A stretch of DNA of 64,000 nt from Curtobacterium sp. ZW137 (GCF_003762905.1 NZ_RJKS01000001.1:1045813-1109812); one strand, 5' to 3'. Shown: positions 28,453 through 37,960, numbered from the stretch's first letter. Notes: a model not told the origin generated them from the letters alone. Made by a program: numbers and translations.

Positions 28453-29457
28453 TCAGCCCGCGACGCCGTCCCAGTCGGCGTACGGGTCCCACCCCGTGGT
28501 CGGCACGGGCACGCCGCCGCGGACGAGGTCCGCCGCGCCCCGGGGCACCACCACGCCGATCGTCCGGAACCCACCCGGCAGCGCCACGTCCGGCGGGAAC
28601 GTCGCGAGCAGCCCGTGGTCCTCGCCGCCGTGCAGGGAGACATCGTCGAGGTGGACGGACAACGACAGCGTCACCCCGCTCGCCCGCGCCAGCCGGCCCG
28701 CGTCGATCGCCAGCCCGTCCGACAGGTCGAGCATCGCCGTCGCCCCACCCGCAGCTGCAGCCGGCCCGTCCGCGATCGGCGGCACCGGCCGGCGCTGCCG
28801 TCCCACGTCCGGGTCCTCGTCGGCTCCGCTCGCCCGGGTCGCCGCAGCCGAGGGCGCCCCCGACGCATCGACGCCGTCGCGGAACAGCCGCGACAGCCCC
28901 CGCGCCGCACGCCCGAGCTCTCCCGACACCGCCACGACGTCCCCGGCGCGGGCACCGGACCGCAGCACCGGAGCCCGTCCCCCGAGGTCGCCGAACGCCG
29001 TCACCGCGAGGGTGAACGCCGACGAGGTCGACAGGTCCCCGCCGACCACGCCGCACCCGGGCACCAACGCATCGACCGCGAGCCGGAACCCGTCCGCGAT
29101 ACCCTCGAGCACCGCGACGGGCGTGTCCTGCGGCGCCGCGATCGCGACCACGAGTCCAGACGGCACCGCGCCCATCGCCGCGACGTCCGACAGGTTCGTC
29201 GCCGCGGCCTTCCACCCGACGTCCTCGGGCGAGGACCACGCCCACCGGAAGTCCGGGCCGTGCACCATCATGTCCGTCGTCACCACGAATCGGCCGTCGG
29301 GCGCTGCGACCACGGCGCAGTCGTCGCCGGGTCCGACGATCGGCGACCCGGCCGGCAACCGGGAGGTCACCCGGTCGAGCACGACCAGCTCCCCCAACTC
29401 CCCCACCGTCGGCCCGGTCCAGTCCACCGGCGCAGCCCGTTCGTCCCTCGCGTCCAC
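28453..29457 (-). CDS. thiL: thiamine-monophosphate kinase
   Basis: Phosphorylates thiamine monophosphate to the active diphosphate. The 334-residue AIR-synthase-fold protein has VGPGDDCAVV, VTTDMMVHGPDF, NLSDVAAMGA, GCGVVGGDLST and LDLSDGLAID, the ATP- and metal-binding motifs of ThiL. Translation is taken from GTG 29457; the frame continues upstream over the divergent lipoprotein gene but loses family similarity. A low-complexity insertion of about 45 residues (SAAATRASGADEDPDVGRQ onward) lies just before the LDLSDGL motif. thiL, the DUF3515 gene and ddl are neighbours in many actinobacteria. Confidence 0.92.
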   Translation of the reverse strand: MDARDERAAPVDWTGPTVGELGELVVLDRVTSRLPAGSPIVGPGDDCAVVAAPDGRFVVTTDMMVHGPDFRWAWSSPEDVGWKAAATNLSDVAAMGAVPSGLVVAIAAPQDTPVAVLEGIADGFRLAVDALVPGCGVVGGDLSTSSAFTLAVTAFGDLGGRAPVLRSGARAGDVVAVSGELGRAARGLSRLFRDGVDASGAPSAAATRASGADEDPDVGRQRRPVPPIADGPAAAAGGATAMLDLSDGLAIDAGRLARASGVTLSLSVHLDDVSLHGGEDHGLLATFPPDVALPGGFRTIGVVVPRGAADLVRGGVPVPTTGWDPYADWDGVAG

Positions 29458-29467
29458 ACGAGAACGG

Positions 29468-29473
29468 TAGCCT
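29468..29473 (+). promoter_or_regulatory. -10 box of a probably leaderless DUF3515 transcript
   Basis: TAGCCT lies 7 nt before ATG 29481 with no ribosome binding site. The upstream -35 region is weak. Confidence 0.45.
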
Positions 29474-29480
29474 GGAGCCG

Positions 29481-29966
29481 ATGGACACCGTGCGCCGCCC
29501 CACCCGGATCCTCGCCGCGCTCGGCGTCGTCGTCGCCCTGGCTGCCGGCCTGACGGGCTGCACGAACGCCGTCGCGATGACCGCTGCCCCGTCCGCGGAC
29601 GCCGCCGCGTGCGCCGCCGCCCAGGTCCGCCTGCCCGACACGGTGGACACGAAGTACGCGCTCCGCAACACGAACGCACAGTCGACCGCCGCGTGGGGCG
29701 ACCCGTCCGCGGCGCTCTACCACTGCGGTGTCGCGGTCCCGACGGTGTCCGACCTGCCGTGCTTCTCGCAGGGGTCGGTCGACTGGATCCGGGACGACCA
29801 GGACAAGCGCATCGTGTACACGACCTTCGGCCGCGACCCGGCCGTCCAGGTCGTCATCGACACCTCGAAGACGACGAGTCAGGTCCTGCAGGACATCGGC
29901 ACCGCCGTCGAGACCCTGCCGAAGGACGGGCACAAGTGCCTCGATCCCTCGGACGTGCAGGGCTGA
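29481..29966 (+). CDS. DUF3515 lipoprotein
   Basis: 161-residue secreted lipoprotein. A signal peptide (RILAALGVVVALAAGLTGC) ends in the lipobox LTGC, with the acylated Cys at residue 27. The mature part has conserved cysteines (AACAAAQVRLPDTV, YHCGV, PCFSQGSVDW, HKCLDP) and the DDQDKRIVYTTFGRDPAV stretch of the DUF3515 family. The family's function is unknown, but it is regularly found between thiL and ddl, as here. The last codons and stop lie in the first unit of a 35-bp tandem repeat. Confidence 0.88.
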   Translation: MDTVRRPTRILAALGVVVALAAGLTGCTNAVAMTAAPSADAAACAAAQVRLPDTVDTKYALRNTNAQSTAAWGDPSAALYHCGVAVPTVSDLPCFSQGSVDWIRDDQDKRIVYTTFGRDPAVQVVIDTSKTTSQVLQDIGTAVETLPKDGHKCLDPSDVQG

Positions 29967-30081
29967 CTCGACCCGACACTCGTCGCGACGTGCAGGGCTG
30001 ACGCGCCCCGACACTCGTCGCGACGTGCAGGGCTGACGCGCCCCGACGCTCGTCGCGACGTGCAGGGCTGACGCGACCCGG
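29952..30081. repeat. 3.7 copies of a 35-bp tandem repeat covering the DUF3515 stop codon
   Basis: Units begin at 29952, 29987, 30022 and 30057 with GACGTGCAGGGCTGAC. The first unit encodes the terminal DVQG and stop TGA of the lipoprotein gene; the remaining ones follow the gene. Units differ at only two or three positions, so the expansion is recent. A GGGAGGC-type hairpin follows at 30083. Confidence 0.9.
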
Positions 30082-30082
30082 T

Positions 30083-30130
30083 ACCGGCCGGGAGGCACGG
30101 GTCGGGCCCGCACCGAGCCTCCCGTCCGGT
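30083..30130. terminator. GGGAGGC-family hairpin between DUF3515 gene and ddl
   Basis: Arms 30083-30100 and 30111-30130 pair with a few mismatches; the stem contains CCGGGAGGC opposite GCCTCCCGTCCGG. It separates two convergent genes and probably acts as a bidirectional terminator. Confidence 0.65.
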
Positions 30131-30158
30131 ACGGAACCGGCCACAGGCCGTGGTGCGG

Positions 30159-31244
30159 TCAGCGGACCGCCGCGCGCCCCAGCTCGATGAGCTCGGTGAC
30201 CAGCTCCGGGTAGGTGACCCCGGTCGCCGCCCAGCAGCGCGGGTACATCGAGAACGGGGTGAAGCCGGGCATCGTGTTGACCTCGTTCACGACGAAGCCG
30301 TCGTCGGTGAGGAAGCAGTCGACGCGGGCCAGCCCGGAGCCGCCGATGGCCTCGAACGCCCGGGCGCCGATGGACCGGATCTCGTCCGTCTCGGCCTCAG
30401 TGAGGGGCGCCGGGCAGAGCAGCTGCTCGTCACCGCCGAGGTACTTCGCGGCGAAGTCGTAGAAGCCGTCCTCGGCGACGACGATCTCGCCGGGGAGGCT
30501 CGTGCGCGGCACACCGTCGCGGCCCTCGAGCACGGCGACCTCGACCTCCCGGCCGACGATCCGGGGCTCGACGATGACCTTGCTGTCGTGCTCGAAGCCG
30601 AGCCGCATGGCGGCTGCGAGGTCCTCGGGCGAGTCGACACGGGACACGCCCATGCTCGACCCGGCACGCGCCGGCTTCACGAACAGCGGCCAGCCGTGCG
30701 CGGCGATGCGCTCGGCGACGTCGAGCTCGTCCGCTTCCCACTCGCGGCGGAGCACCGTCGTCCACGGTGCGACCCGGAGCCCGGCGTGCTCCAGGACGGC
30801 CTTCGCGACGTGCTTGTCCATCGCGAGCGCGCTCGCGAGGACACCGTCCCCGGCGTACGGCAGGCCGGCGGTCTCGAGGAGGCCCTGGATGGTGCCGTCC
30901 TCGCCGAAGGGGCCGTGCAGGATCGGGAACACCAGGTCGACCGGGATCGTGGTGACGCTGCCGTCCGCGTGCTCGACGGTCAGTGCGCGCGGTTCCGCGG
31001 CGCTCGGGAACCGGACCCGCGTCCCGTTGTCGGGCACGGTCGGCAGCTGCTGCCCGACGAGCGCCCACTGTTCCGGGTCGTCGGGCTGGAGCGTGAACGC
31101 GCCGTCCTTCGTGATGCCGACCGGCACGATGTCGTACGCGGCGCGGTCGACCGCGTCCATGATGCCGCCGGCGGTCACGCAGCTGATCTCGTGCTCGCTG
31201 GACCGGCCGCCGAACAGGACGACGACGGTGGTGGTGCTGGTCAT
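30159..31244 (-). CDS. ddl: D-alanine--D-alanine ligase
   Basis: ATP-grasp ligase that makes the D-Ala-D-Ala dipeptide for peptidoglycan. The 361-residue product has VVVLFGGRSSEHEIS, FPILHGPFGEDGTIQGLLE, GWPLFVKPARAGSSMGVSRV, GSGLARVDCFL and VNEVNTMPGFTPFSMYP, all standard for Ddl. ATG 31244 is preceded by GGGAG; a longer frame to 31280 would overlap the gpsA stop by four bases. It is last in the murA-plsC-gpsA-ddl run, which links lipid and cell-wall precursor synthesis. Confidence 0.97.
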   Translation of the reverse strand: MTSTTTVVVLFGGRSSEHEISCVTAGGIMDAVDRAAYDIVPVGITKDGAFTLQPDDPEQWALVGQQLPTVPDNGTRVRFPSAAEPRALTVEHADGSVTTIPVDLVFPILHGPFGEDGTIQGLLETAGLPYAGDGVLASALAMDKHVAKAVLEHAGLRVAPWTTVLRREWEADELDVAERIAAHGWPLFVKPARAGSSMGVSRVDSPEDLAAAMRLGFEHDSKVIVEPRIVGREVEVAVLEGRDGVPRTSLPGEIVVAEDGFYDFAAKYLGGDEQLLCPAPLTEAETDEIRSIGARAFEAIGGSGLARVDCFLTDDGFVVNEVNTMPGFTPFSMYPRCWAATGVTYPELVTELIELGRAAVR

Positions 31245-31276
31245 GGGCGCTCCCGGGTGCAGAGTGGCCGGACCGG

Positions 31277-32419
31277 TCACTCGCCCTGGGGCTCGTCGGT
31301 CTCGGTGAGGTGCGGCGCGATGTTGCGCGGATCGAGCCTACCGGCGAGCACCTCGGCGACCTGCCCCACGATGGGCATGTCGACGCCGTTCGCCGCGGCG
31401 AGCTCGAGGATCGGCGCGACGGACGCCAGGCCCTCGGCGGTCTGGTTCATCTGCCGGACGACCTCGTCGAAGCGGTACCCCTGGCCGAGCAGGCGCCCGG
31501 CGGTGTTGTTCCGCGACAGCGGCGACTGGCACGTGGCGATGAGGTCGCCGAGGCCGGCGAGCCCGGAGAGGGTCGAGGGCTGCGCGCCGAGCGACACCGC
31601 GAAGTCGGTCATCTCGGCGAGGCCGCGCGTGATGATCGACGCCTTCGTGTTCTCGCCGTAGCCGACACCGTCGACGATGCCGATCGCGACGGCGATGAGG
31701 TTCTTCAGCACCCCGCCGAACTCGGTGCCGATCACGTCGGTGTTGATGAACGACCGGAAGTACGGGTTCGTCGCGACCGCGGCGACGGCGCTGGCGGTGT
31801 CGGCGCTCGACGAGGACACGACGGCCGCGGTGGGCTGGCGTCGGGCGATCTCGAGCGCCAGGTTCGGGCCGCTCGCGACGGCGATGCGGTCCTGGTCGAT
31901 GCCGAGGCCCTCGAGCAGGACCTCGCTCATCCGGAGGCCGGTGCCCTTCTCGACGCCCTTCATCAGGCTGACGACGGGGACGCCGGCCGGCAGCAGTTCC
32001 CGGATCGCGGCGAGGTTCGAGCGCAGCGTCTGCGACGGCACCGAGACGTAGACCTGCTCCGCGCCGTCGAGCACGGACGCCAGCGACGTCGACGCGGTCA
32101 GCGTGCGGGGCAGGTTGATGCCGGGCAGGTACTCGGAGTTCCGCTTCGTCTCGGTGATCTCGCGCGCGACCTCGGGACGACGTGCCCACAGGACGGTGGA
32201 CGCACCGCCCTCGGCGAGGACCTTCGCGAACGTGGTCCCCCAGCTCCCGGCGCCGATCACGGCGACGCGGGGCTTGTCGGTGGACTGCATCACGACACGG
32301 ATGGCGGCGGTGTCCACGGCGCCACGAGCGGCGGCGGCGGGATCCGGGTGGTCGTCGTGCGGGCGGAGGCCGGGTGCGGCGGCCCGGTCGGGTCCGCTGG
32401 CGGCGCTTGCGTCACTCAA
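31277..32419 (-). CDS. gpsA: glycerol-3-phosphate dehydrogenase (NAD(P)+)
   Basis: Makes sn-glycerol-3-phosphate for phospholipid synthesis. Motifs are VAVIGAGSWGTTFAKVLA (cofactor), LWARRPEVAREI, SGPNLALEIARRQPTA, and GGVLKNLIAVAIGIVDG with the catalytic Lys. The frame from TTG 32419 overlaps the plsC stop (TTGAGTGA) and gives 380 residues with a low-complexity N-terminal extension. ATG 32290 (MQSTDKPRVAVIG) would give a normal-length 337-residue protein, but it lacks a ribosome binding site. The tight overlap favours the TTG start. Its product is the substrate for acyltransferases such as the one encoded just upstream. Confidence 0.93.
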   Translation of the reverse strand: MSDASAASGPDRAAAPGLRPHDDHPDPAAAARGAVDTAAIRVVMQSTDKPRVAVIGAGSWGTTFAKVLAEGGASTVLWARRPEVAREITETKRNSEYLPGINLPRTLTASTSLASVLDGAEQVYVSVPSQTLRSNLAAIRELLPAGVPVVSLMKGVEKGTGLRMSEVLLEGLGIDQDRIAVASGPNLALEIARRQPTAAVVSSSSADTASAVAAVATNPYFRSFINTDVIGTEFGGVLKNLIAVAIGIVDGVGYGENTKASIITRGLAEMTDFAVSLGAQPSTLSGLAGLGDLIATCQSPLSRNNTAGRLLGQGYRFDEVVRQMNQTAEGLASVAPILELAAANGVDMPIVGQVAEVLAGRLDPRNIAPHLTETDEPQGE

Positions 32420-33293
32420 ACTTGCCGGTTTCCTTCTGGTTGTTCGCGGACGGGTCCCAGCGCTTCGCCGGTGCCTGCTCCCCGCGGAGCTGCTCGACGA
32501 GCTCGGTGATCCGGTCCATCACGATGGCGGTCGCCTCGATGAGCATCTGCTGGTCGATCGGTCGGCCGCGGTACGCCGACAGGTCGACGGGGTCGCCGAA
32601 GACGATGTCCACGCGGGACGGCGGGAACAGCCGGAGCTTGTTCGAGTACCGCGCCATGATCTTCTGCGTGCCCCAGTGCGCCATCGGGATGAGCGGGACG
32701 TCGTTCTCGAGCGCGATCCGCACCGCACCGGTCTTGCCGCGCATCGGCCACAGGTCCGGGTCACGGGTGAGCGTGCCCTCCGGGTAGACGATCACGGCGC
32801 CGCCCGACTCGACGAGGGACTTGCCCCCGCGGAGCGGGTCGTTCAGCCGGGTCCGGCCGCTCCGCTCGACGGGGATCTGCCCCATGCCGCTCATCAGCTT
32901 GCCGAGCACCGGGACGCGGAACAGCGACGCCTTCGCCAGGAAGCGGGGCTGCCGGCGGCTGATGTACACCGCGGTGCCCACGACCAGGGGGTCGATGTTC
33001 GTGTAGTGGTTCGGCGCGAGCACGAACGCACCGTCCTCGGGGAGGCGGTTCGGGCCGTGCCAGTGGTAACGCGCGGTGAACCGGAACGTCGGGATCACGA
33101 AGATCGCGGTGATCCGGAACGCCAGGTTCAGGTCGCCGCGCTTCCACCGGCGGCCGGGATTCGGCAGGCCGGTCGTGACCCGGTCGAGGTCACGGCCGGA
33201 CGCCGGCGCGCCGGCAGCGGTCGCGTCAGCGTTCGGCGCGCCGGTGCCGGTCGCGTCGGCGTCCGGCGCGCCGGGGCCGTCGTTCGCTGCCAC
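32412..33293 (-). CDS. plsC: 1-acyl-glycerol-3-phosphate acyltransferase-like protein
   Basis: 293-residue PlsC-family acyltransferase. The HxxxxD motif is NHYTNID near residue 95, the second block is SLFRVPVLGKLMSGMGQIPV and the third is VIVYPEGTLTRD. The N-terminus has an imperfect repeat (GAPDADATGTGAPNADATA) of about 35 disordered residues before a hydrophobic segment that probably anchors the enzyme in the membrane. Start is GTG 33293, 1 nt after the murA stop. It lies between murA and gpsA, a common actinobacterial order. Confidence 0.92.
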   Translation of the reverse strand: MAANDGPGAPDADATGTGAPNADATAAGAPASGRDLDRVTTGLPNPGRRWKRGDLNLAFRITAIFVIPTFRFTARYHWHGPNRLPEDGAFVLAPNHYTNIDPLVVGTAVYISRRQPRFLAKASLFRVPVLGKLMSGMGQIPVERSGRTRLNDPLRGGKSLVESGGAVIVYPEGTLTRDPDLWPMRGKTGAVRIALENDVPLIPMAHWGTQKIMARYSNKLRLFPPSRVDIVFGDPVDLSAYRGRPIDQQMLIEATAIVMDRITELVEQLRGEQAPAKRWDPSANNQKETGKFE

Positions 33294-33294
33294 G

Positions 33295-34662
33295 TCAGCC
33301 CGCGAAGTCGAAGTCCGCGCCGAGCTTCCGCAGCTTCGGGATGAAGTGCTCGTACCCGCGGGAGATGATGCCGACGTTCGTGATGTGCGACTCGCCCTCC
33401 GCGGTCAGCGCCGCGATCAGGTGGCTGAAGCCACCACGGAGGTCGGGCACGCGGACGTTCGCCCCGTGCAGCTTGGTCGGGCCGGTGATGACCGCGGCCT
33501 GCTCGAACGGGCGGCGGGCGACACGGCGGTCGTGCCCGGGCAGCCCCTCCTTGTGCACGACGATGTCCGCACCCATCTCGTTGAGCGCGTCGGTGAAGCC
33601 GAAGCGGTTCTCGTAGACGGTCTCGTGCACGACGCTCCGACCCTCGGCCTGCGTCAGCGCCACGACGAGCGGCTGCTGCCAGTCGGTCATGAAGCCGGGG
33701 TGCACGTCGGTCTCGATGACGACGGGCTTCAGGACGTCGAGCTCGCGGTAGAACCGGATGCCGTCTTCCTGGATGTCGAAGCCGCCGCCGACCTTGCGGA
33801 AGACGTTGAGGAACGTCATGAGCTCCTGCTGCTTCGCGCCCTCGACGAAGATGTCGCCGTTGGTCGCGAGTGCGGCGGACGCCCAGCTCGCTGCCTCGTT
33901 GCGGTCGTTGATCGCACGGTGCGTGTAGCCGCGGAGGGACTTGACGCCCTCGATGAAGATCGTGCGGCTCGGCTCGACCGTGATGATCGCGCCCATCTTC
34001 TGCAGGATCGCGATGAGGTCCATGATCTCGGGCTCGATCGCGGCGTTCCGGAGTTCGGTCACGCCGTCGGCGAGGGTCGACGAGAGCAGGACCTGCTCCG
34101 TCGCACCGACGCTCGGGTACGGGAGCTCGATGTTCGCGCCCTTGAGGCCGTTCGGCGCCGTGATGTGGATGCCGGAGATCTGCTTGTCGACGACGGCACC
34201 CATGGCGCGGAGCGCGTCGAGGTGGAAGTCGATCGGGCGGTCGCCGATGCGGCAGCCACCGAGGTCGGGGATGAATGCTTCACCGAGCTTGTGCAGCAGC
34301 GGGCCGCAGAACAGGATCGGGATACGGCTCGACCCGGCGTGGGCGTCGATCTCGGCGAAGTGCGCCGACTCGACGTTCGACGGGTCGAGGATGAGCTCGC
34401 CTCGTGCAGGATCGGTGATGCGCACGCCGTGCACCTCGAGCAGCGCGCGGACGACCTTGACGTCGGAGATGTCCGGGACGTCCTTGAGGATCGACGGGGT
34501 GTCGCCGAGCAGCGAGGCGACCATGGCCTTCGTCGCGAGGTTCTTCGCGCCGCGCACCTCGATGCGTCCGACCAGCGGCTTCCCGCCGCGGATGACGATC
34601 TCGTCCGACTTGAGTCCCACGCGCGCCCCTGCAGCTGCTGCGTCCTGTACGAGAGAGTTCAC
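33295..34662 (-). CDS. murA: UDP-N-acetylglucosamine 1-carboxyvinyltransferase
   Basis: First committed step of peptidoglycan synthesis; transfers enolpyruvate from PEP to UDP-GlcNAc and is the target of fosfomycin. The 455-residue protein has RGAKNLATKAMVAS, the loop DLGGCRIGDRPIDFH with the catalytic Cys that fosfomycin alkylates, and RAINDRNEAASWA. C-terminal PDLRGGFSHLIAAL is present. It starts at GTG 34662, which shares one base with the leuD stop. It is distinct from the AroA-like domain at 7774-10935, although both share the enolpyruvyl-transferase fold. Confidence 0.96.
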   Translation of the reverse strand: MNSLVQDAAAAGARVGLKSDEIVIRGGKPLVGRIEVRGAKNLATKAMVASLLGDTPSILKDVPDISDVKVVRALLEVHGVRITDPARGELILDPSNVESAHFAEIDAHAGSSRIPILFCGPLLHKLGEAFIPDLGGCRIGDRPIDFHLDALRAMGAVVDKQISGIHITAPNGLKGANIELPYPSVGATEQVLLSSTLADGVTELRNAAIEPEIMDLIAILQKMGAIITVEPSRTIFIEGVKSLRGYTHRAINDRNEAASWASAALATNGDIFVEGAKQQELMTFLNVFRKVGGGFDIQEDGIRFYRELDVLKPVVIETDVHPGFMTDWQQPLVVALTQAEGRSVVHETVYENRFGFTDALNEMGADIVVHKEGLPGHDRRVARRPFEQAAVITGPTKLHGANVRVPDLRGGFSHLIAALTAEGESHITNVGIISRGYEHFIPKLRKLGADFDFAG

Positions 34663-35258
34663 TACTTCACCGGCAATGTTTTCGGCCGCCAGGTTCCCCG
34701 GCGGGATTCGAACTCCGTGATCGAGGTCTCGTCACGGAGGGTGAGCCCGATGTCGTCGAGCCCTTCCATCAACCGCCAACGAGTGTAAGCGTCGATCTCG
34801 AAAGCCACGTCCACATCGCCCAGCGACACGCGCTGGGTCGCCAGGTCCACCGTCGCCTCGATGCCCGGGTTCGCCTCGATCGCGGCCCAGAGCCGCTCGA
34901 CTTCCGGTTCGGTCACGATTGCGGTGACCAGGCCCTGCTTGCCCGCGTTGCCCTTGAAGATGTCCGCGAAGCGGGGCGAGACCACGACCTTGAAGCCGAA
35001 GTCACGGAGTGCCCACACCGCGTGCTCGCGCGAGGAACCGGTGCCGAAGTCCGGGCCGGCGACGAGCACCTGGGCGCCCTGGTACTCGGGCTGGTTGAGC
35101 ACGAACGCCGGGTCCTGGCGCCAGCCGGAGAACAGTGCGTCCTCGAAGCCGGTCTTCGTGACGCGCTTCAGGTAGACCGCCGGGATGATCTGGTCGGTGT
35201 CGACGTTCGACCGCTTCAGCGGTGCGGCGATCCCGGTGACGGTGCCGATCTTGTCCAT
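34662..35258 (-). CDS. leuD: 3-isopropylmalate dehydratase small subunit
   Basis: Swivelling domain subunit of isopropylmalate isomerase in leucine synthesis. The 198-residue product has [35 protein letters not shown] and [20 protein letters not shown] 35258 overlaps the leuC stop by one base (TGATG). The 3' end overlaps the murA start in the same way, so leucine and cell-wall genes are transcriptionally linked here. Confidence 0.97.
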   Translation of the reverse strand: MDKIGTVTGIAAPLKRSNVDTDQIIPAVYLKRVTKTGFEDALFSGWRQDPAFVLNQPEYQGAQVLVAGPDFGTGSSREHAVWALRDFGFKVVVSPRFADIFKGNAGKQGLVTAIVTEPEVERLWAAIEANPGIEATVDLATQRVSLGDVDVAFEIDAYTRWRLMEGLDDIGLTLRDETSITEFESRRGTWRPKTLPVK

Positions 35259-36721
35259 CAGCGGACCCCTTCGGTGTTCTCCGACGCGATCGCGTCGACG
35301 TTGGTGCGTGCATCGTCCTCGGCCAGGTCCCACGGGCTCGAGAGCGTGCCACGGACGGCGGTGGCGGCGGCGACGAGCGGCGACACGAGGTGCGTCCGGC
35401 CGCCCTTGCCCTGGCGTCCCTCGAAGTTGCGGTTCGAGGTGGACGCGCAGCGCTCCCCCGGCGCGAGCTGGTCGGGGTTCATGCCGAGGCACATCGAGCA
35501 GCCGGCGAACCGCCACTCCGCCCCGAAGTCGATGAAGACCTTGTCGAGCCCCTCGGCCTCGGCCTCGAGCCGCACCCGGGCGGACCCCGGCACGACCATC
35601 ACGCGGACGCCCTCGGCCTTGGTCCGGCCCTCGATCACGGACGCGAAGGCCCGGAGGTCCTCGATGCGCGAGTTCGTGCACGAGCCCATGAACACCGCGT
35701 CGACGGCGATGTCCTTCATCGGCGTGCCGGCCTCGATGTCCATGTACTCCAGCGCGCGCTGTGCGGCGGCCTGGTCGTTCGGGTCCGCGTAGTCGGCCGG
35801 GTTCGGCACGGACTCGGAGAGCGAGACGCCCTGGCCGGGGTTCGTGCCCCAGGTGACGAACGGCTCGAGCGAGTCGGCGTCGATGAACACCTCGGCGTCG
35901 AACACCGCGTCGTCGTCGGTGTTCAGCGTGTCCCAGTACGCGACCGCTTCGTCCCAGTCGGCGCCGGCCGGTGCGTGGTCGCGGCCCTGCACGTAGTCGT
36001 AGGTGATCTGGTCAGGGCCGACCATGCCGGCACGGGCGCCGGCCTCGATCGACATGTTGCAGATCGTCATGCGGCCCTCCATCGAGAGCGCCCGGATCGC
36101 CGAGCCGCGGTACTCGAGCACGTAGCCCTGCCCGCCGCCGGTGCCGATCTTCGCGATCACGGCGAGGATGATGTCCTTCGCCGTGACCCCCGGGCGGAGT
36201 GCGCCCTCGACGGTGATCGCCATCGTCTTGAAGGGCTTCAGCGGCAGGGTCTGCGTGGCGAGGACGTGCTCGACCTCGCTCGTGCCGATGCCGAACGCCA
36301 TCGCGCCGAACGCGCCGTGCGTCGAGGTGTGCGAGTCGCCGCACACCACCGTGATGCCGGGCATCGTCAGGCCGAGCTGCGGGCCGACGACGTGCACGAT
36401 CCCCTGCTCCTTGTCGCCGAGCGAGTGCAGGCGGACGCCGAACTCGGCACAGTTGCGACGGAGCGTCTCGATCTGGGTGCGGCTCGTCGGGTCGGCGATC
36501 GGCCGGTCGATGGCGAGCGTCGGGGTGTTGTGGTCCTCGGTCGCGATCGTGAGGTCGAGTCGGCGCACCGGGCGACCGGCCTGCCGCAGCCCGTCGAAGG
36601 CCTGCGGGCTCGTGACCTCGTGCACGAGGTGCAGGTCGATGTAGAGGAGGTCCGGGTTCCCGTCCTCACCCTTGACGACGACGTGGTCGTCCCACACCTT
36701 CTCGGCGAGCGTCCTGCCCAT
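35258..36721 (-). CDS. leuC: 3-isopropylmalate dehydratase large subunit
   Basis: Aconitase-family subunit carrying the [4Fe-4S] cluster that isomerises 2- to 3-isopropylmalate. The 487-residue protein has [41 protein letters not shown] and [12 protein letters not shown]; the cysteines of the last two motifs and one further Cys hold the cluster. ATG 36721 starts the leuC-leuD-murA-plsC-gpsA-ddl series of overlapping genes, which may form one long transcript. The 171 bp upstream, shared with a divergent FUSC gene, contain a TGGTATACCA palindrome. Confidence 0.97.
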   Translation of the reverse strand: MGRTLAEKVWDDHVVVKGEDGNPDLLYIDLHLVHEVTSPQAFDGLRQAGRPVRRLDLTIATEDHNTPTLAIDRPIADPTSRTQIETLRRNCAEFGVRLHSLGDKEQGIVHVVGPQLGLTMPGITVVCGDSHTSTHGAFGAMAFGIGTSEVEHVLATQTLPLKPFKTMAITVEGALRPGVTAKDIILAVIAKIGTGGGQGYVLEYRGSAIRALSMEGRMTICNMSIEAGARAGMVGPDQITYDYVQGRDHAPAGADWDEAVAYWDTLNTDDDAVFDAEVFIDADSLEPFVTWGTNPGQGVSLSESVPNPADYADPNDQAAAQRALEYMDIEAGTPMKDIAVDAVFMGSCTNSRIEDLRAFASVIEGRTKAEGVRVMVVPGSARVRLEAEAEGLDKVFIDFGAEWRFAGCSMCLGMNPDQLAPGERCASTSNRNFEGRQGKGGRTHLVSPLVAAATAVRGTLSSPWDLAEDDARTNVDAIASENTEGVR

Positions 36722-36788
36722 GCTCTCGACCCTTCGGTTCGCGTTCGTCGGACACCGCTGTCGCGGCGCGATCCGGTCACTCTAGCAC

Positions 36789-36798
36789 TGGTATACCA
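36789..36798. promoter_or_regulatory. TGGTATACCA palindrome in the leuC/FUSC divergent region
   Basis: A perfect 10-bp palindrome in the only AT-richer patch of the 171-bp intergenic region. TGGT...ACCA half-sites are typical of GntR-family operators, so it could control leuC or the FUSC gene. No regulator gene is adjacent. Confidence 0.35.
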
Positions 36799-36892
36799 AC
36801 TGGCCCACCTCCGCCACGGGGCCGGTTCCACCCGGCCGGGAGGCTCGGCGTGCGTTCTGCAACACCTGTCGCGGTGGGAGAATGGCCGGGTC

Positions 36893-37960
36893 ATGACGAA
36901 CCCCGCGCACTCCACCCGAACGGTCAACCTCGAGGGCGCCGCACGCGCCGCGATCGCTGGAGGCGCTCCGCTCGCCCTGCTCATCGCGCTCGGGATGCCC
37001 GGGTACGCGGCCTTCGCGATGTTCGCCGGGTTCACCGCGATCTTCGGCGCGACGGAGCAGTACCGGCAGCGTGCCGTGACGACGGGCGTCGCGGGCGGCC
37101 TGCAGATCCTGTGCATGTTCGCAGGGATCGCGGTGTCCCTGGCCGGCTCGCAGCTCTGGTTGCAGGCCGTCGGGCTCGTCGGGGTGCTCGTGGTGGCCGT
37201 GTGCACGCTCAGCACCCTGCGGACGATCCCCGCACAGCCGATCTTCCCGACGTTCGCGTTCGTGGTGTCCGCGCTCGTGCCGCTGAAGCCCGCCGACCTG
37301 CCGCTCGTCGTGACCATCATCCTCGGGTCCGTCGCATGGGCATGGCTCGTCGCGATGTCCGGCTTCGTCATCCGCCGGTTCTGGCACCCGCGGGCCCCGC
37401 ACCGCTTCCGTCCGCTCGCGCCGCTGAAGGAGCGCGGGCTCGGCATCCTCCGGACCGGGGCGCTCTGGGAGACCGTCGGGCTCAACGTCGTCGGGGCGCT
37501 CGTCGCCGGCGCGATCGCGGAGTCGATCCCCGGCCTCGGGCACCCGTACTGGGCCGTGATCGCGGTCGTGTCGACGCTGCCGGCGCTCCGGCAGCGGCAC
37601 ACCGTCCTCCGGGCGTTCCAGCGCTTCATCGGCACGATCGGCGGCACCGTGATCGCGGTCGGGATCCTGCTGCTCGAACCCGGAGCGTGGTGGATCGTCG
37701 TGATCGCCGTCGTCGGGCAGTTCTTCGCGGAGATCTTCGTCGCCCGGAACTACGCCGTGTGCCTGCTGTTCCTGACGCCGCTCGCGCTCGCGGTGTCGTG
37801 GCTGAGTCTCCCCGAGGCGCCGGAGCTCCTCGCGCTCGACCGCGTCGCGCAGACCACGCTCGGCGCCCTCGTCAGCGTCGCGCTGCTCGTCGTCGGGCGC
37901 GCGATCGAGCGTCGGCGAGGCCGCGCGCTCGGCGCCACGAGCGCCATCCGCACGGTCTGA
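36893..37960 (+). CDS. FUSC-family integral membrane protein
   Basis: 355-residue membrane protein with two repeats of about five helices (residues about 20-150 and 200-335) separated by a basic cytosolic loop (RRFWHPRAPHRFRPLAP). This is the layout of fusaric-acid-resistance/aromatic-acid exporter-like (FUSC/YccS) proteins. A typical second-repeat segment is GHPYWAVIAVVSTLPALRQR. Substrate is unknown; relatives export aromatic carboxylates, but assignment from sequence alone is not possible. ATG 36893 (MTNPAHSTRTVNLEG) has no good ribosome binding site; GAGAAT 9 nt upstream could be a -10 element of a nearly leaderless mRNA. Divergent from leuC. Confidence 0.8.
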   Translation: MTNPAHSTRTVNLEGAARAAIAGGAPLALLIALGMPGYAAFAMFAGFTAIFGATEQYRQRAVTTGVAGGLQILCMFAGIAVSLAGSQLWLQAVGLVGVLVVAVCTLSTLRTIPAQPIFPTFAFVVSALVPLKPADLPLVVTIILGSVAWAWLVAMSGFVIRRFWHPRAPHRFRPLAPLKERGLGILRTGALWETVGLNVVGALVAGAIAESIPGLGHPYWAVIAVVSTLPALRQRHTVLRAFQRFIGTIGGTVIAVGILLLEPGAWWIVVIAVVGQFFAEIFVARNYAVCLLFLTPLALAVSWLSLPEAPELLALDRVAQTTLGALVSVALLVVGRAIERRRGRALGATSAIRTV

